NCBI GenBank assembly: GCA_001051155.2
Contig: JYIP02000007.1
Coordinates: 1,304,342-1,368,341 of the forward strand
DNA from: Chrysoporthe austroafricana
Lineage: Eukaryota > Ascomycota > Sordariomycetes > Diaporthales > Cryphonectriaceae
Reading direction: 5' to 3'
Length of the DNA stretch: 64,000 nucleotides
Of this stretch, positions 63,554 to 64,000 are shown in pieces. Positions within the stretch are counted from its first letter, which is position 1. Each line of letters opens with the position of its first letter. Under the pieces are notes generated by a model. That model did no database searches. It had not been told where the DNA came from and worked only from the letters and a program-made list of their open reading frames with translations. The position numbers were made by a program, and so were the translations under genes.

Positions 63554-64000
63554 TCTTTGTACGTGTACACGCGGGTTGAGTATTGATCGATGAGGGGTAG
63601 GATTTCTGAGTCTGGGTTGGAAGAGTGAAAGGGCAGATTTTGGGTCCAGCAGTGAGGATTCAAATAACGCTGAAGCTCACCGACATCTCAAGTCATGAGG
63701 TATGCTAATTTTTTTAGACGGTGGGTGGAAGTCCTCGTGGCTTGTCCTGACACGCCGACACGGTATGACGAACTGTTATGGAGTTCTCGTGTTACCCCTG
63801 ACAGAAGGATGATCCCATCGACGTCAGAGGGTCTAGCCTGGTCGAATAGTCGCCCCCTTCGGCACATTTGGGGCCTAGTGGGTTCATGAGACTAGTAAGT
63901 CACATTGAACGAGCCCGCCAAGCTGTCGAGTGTCAAACTCTCCCTATCACCCCGCAAAGATGTGTTGCATTTTGTGAATATGATCCAATTGTATGATCTG
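63554..64000. other. Right-end intergenic region
   Basis: Contains the promoter side of the preceding - strand gene. Nothing else recognised before the window ends. Confidence 0.5.

Overview
The window looks like nuclear DNA of a filamentous ascomycete, most probably a sordariomycete. The supported genes are split by short introns (mostly 52-95 nt) with GTRNGY donors, CTAAC or CTGAC branch sites and YAG acceptors. Their products are fungal: a DASH-complex Hsk3, the Ipi1 subunit of the Rix1 complex, an Msc7-type aldehyde dehydrogenase, a Pcl-type cyclin. I found no tRNA or rRNA gene, no CRISPR array and no recognisable intact transposon. Exon joints below were worked out by hand: each gene stays in frame across every joint and its total length is divisible by three. 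No transcript data were available.

Layout, left to right. smc5 (+) lies at 0.9-4.6 kb. A gene-poor, GC-rich spacer follows to about 12 kb, then a pyrimidine-rich 2.5-kb lead-in to a PanE/ApbA-like protein with a long disordered tail (14.6-17.4 kb, +). hsk3 (+), rpr2 (-) and sub2 (+) sit together at 19.6-23.8 kb, with hsk3/rpr2 convergent and rpr2/sub2 divergent. A second gene-poor spacer (23.8-32.2 kb) and another CT-rich leader precede a Pcl/Pho80-type cyclin (33.9-36.0 kb, +). After 4.3 kb without genes comes a Ded1/Vasa-type DEAD-box helicase with a tandem-repeat tail (40.2-42.5 kb, -). ipi1 (-) and a roadblock/LC7 dynein light chain (+) are divergent at 44.7-47.1 kb.

The right end is denser. 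It holds a 1282-residue protein I do not recognise (49.1-53.8 kb, +), a secreted CREG/PNPOx-like protein (-), an Msc7-type aldehyde dehydrogenase (-), an F-box protein (-), an Mrs2/Lpe10 mitochondrial Mg2+ channel (+) and a small unrecognised protein (-).

The genes do not form one pathway. They are mostly housekeeping functions in chromosome structure and segregation (Smc5, Hsk3), RNA metabolism (Sub2, Rpr2, the Ded1-like helicase), ribosome assembly (Ipi1), transport and motors. There is no sign of a secondary-metabolite cluster or a defence island. The most interesting points are an in-frame alternative start inside an intron that rebuilds the same Rossmann strand, the very long first intron of sub2, the GW-rich 36-bp repeat tail of the helicase, the unrecognised 1282-residue protein with a possible internal promoter, and the long gene-poor spacers without an obvious RIP signature.
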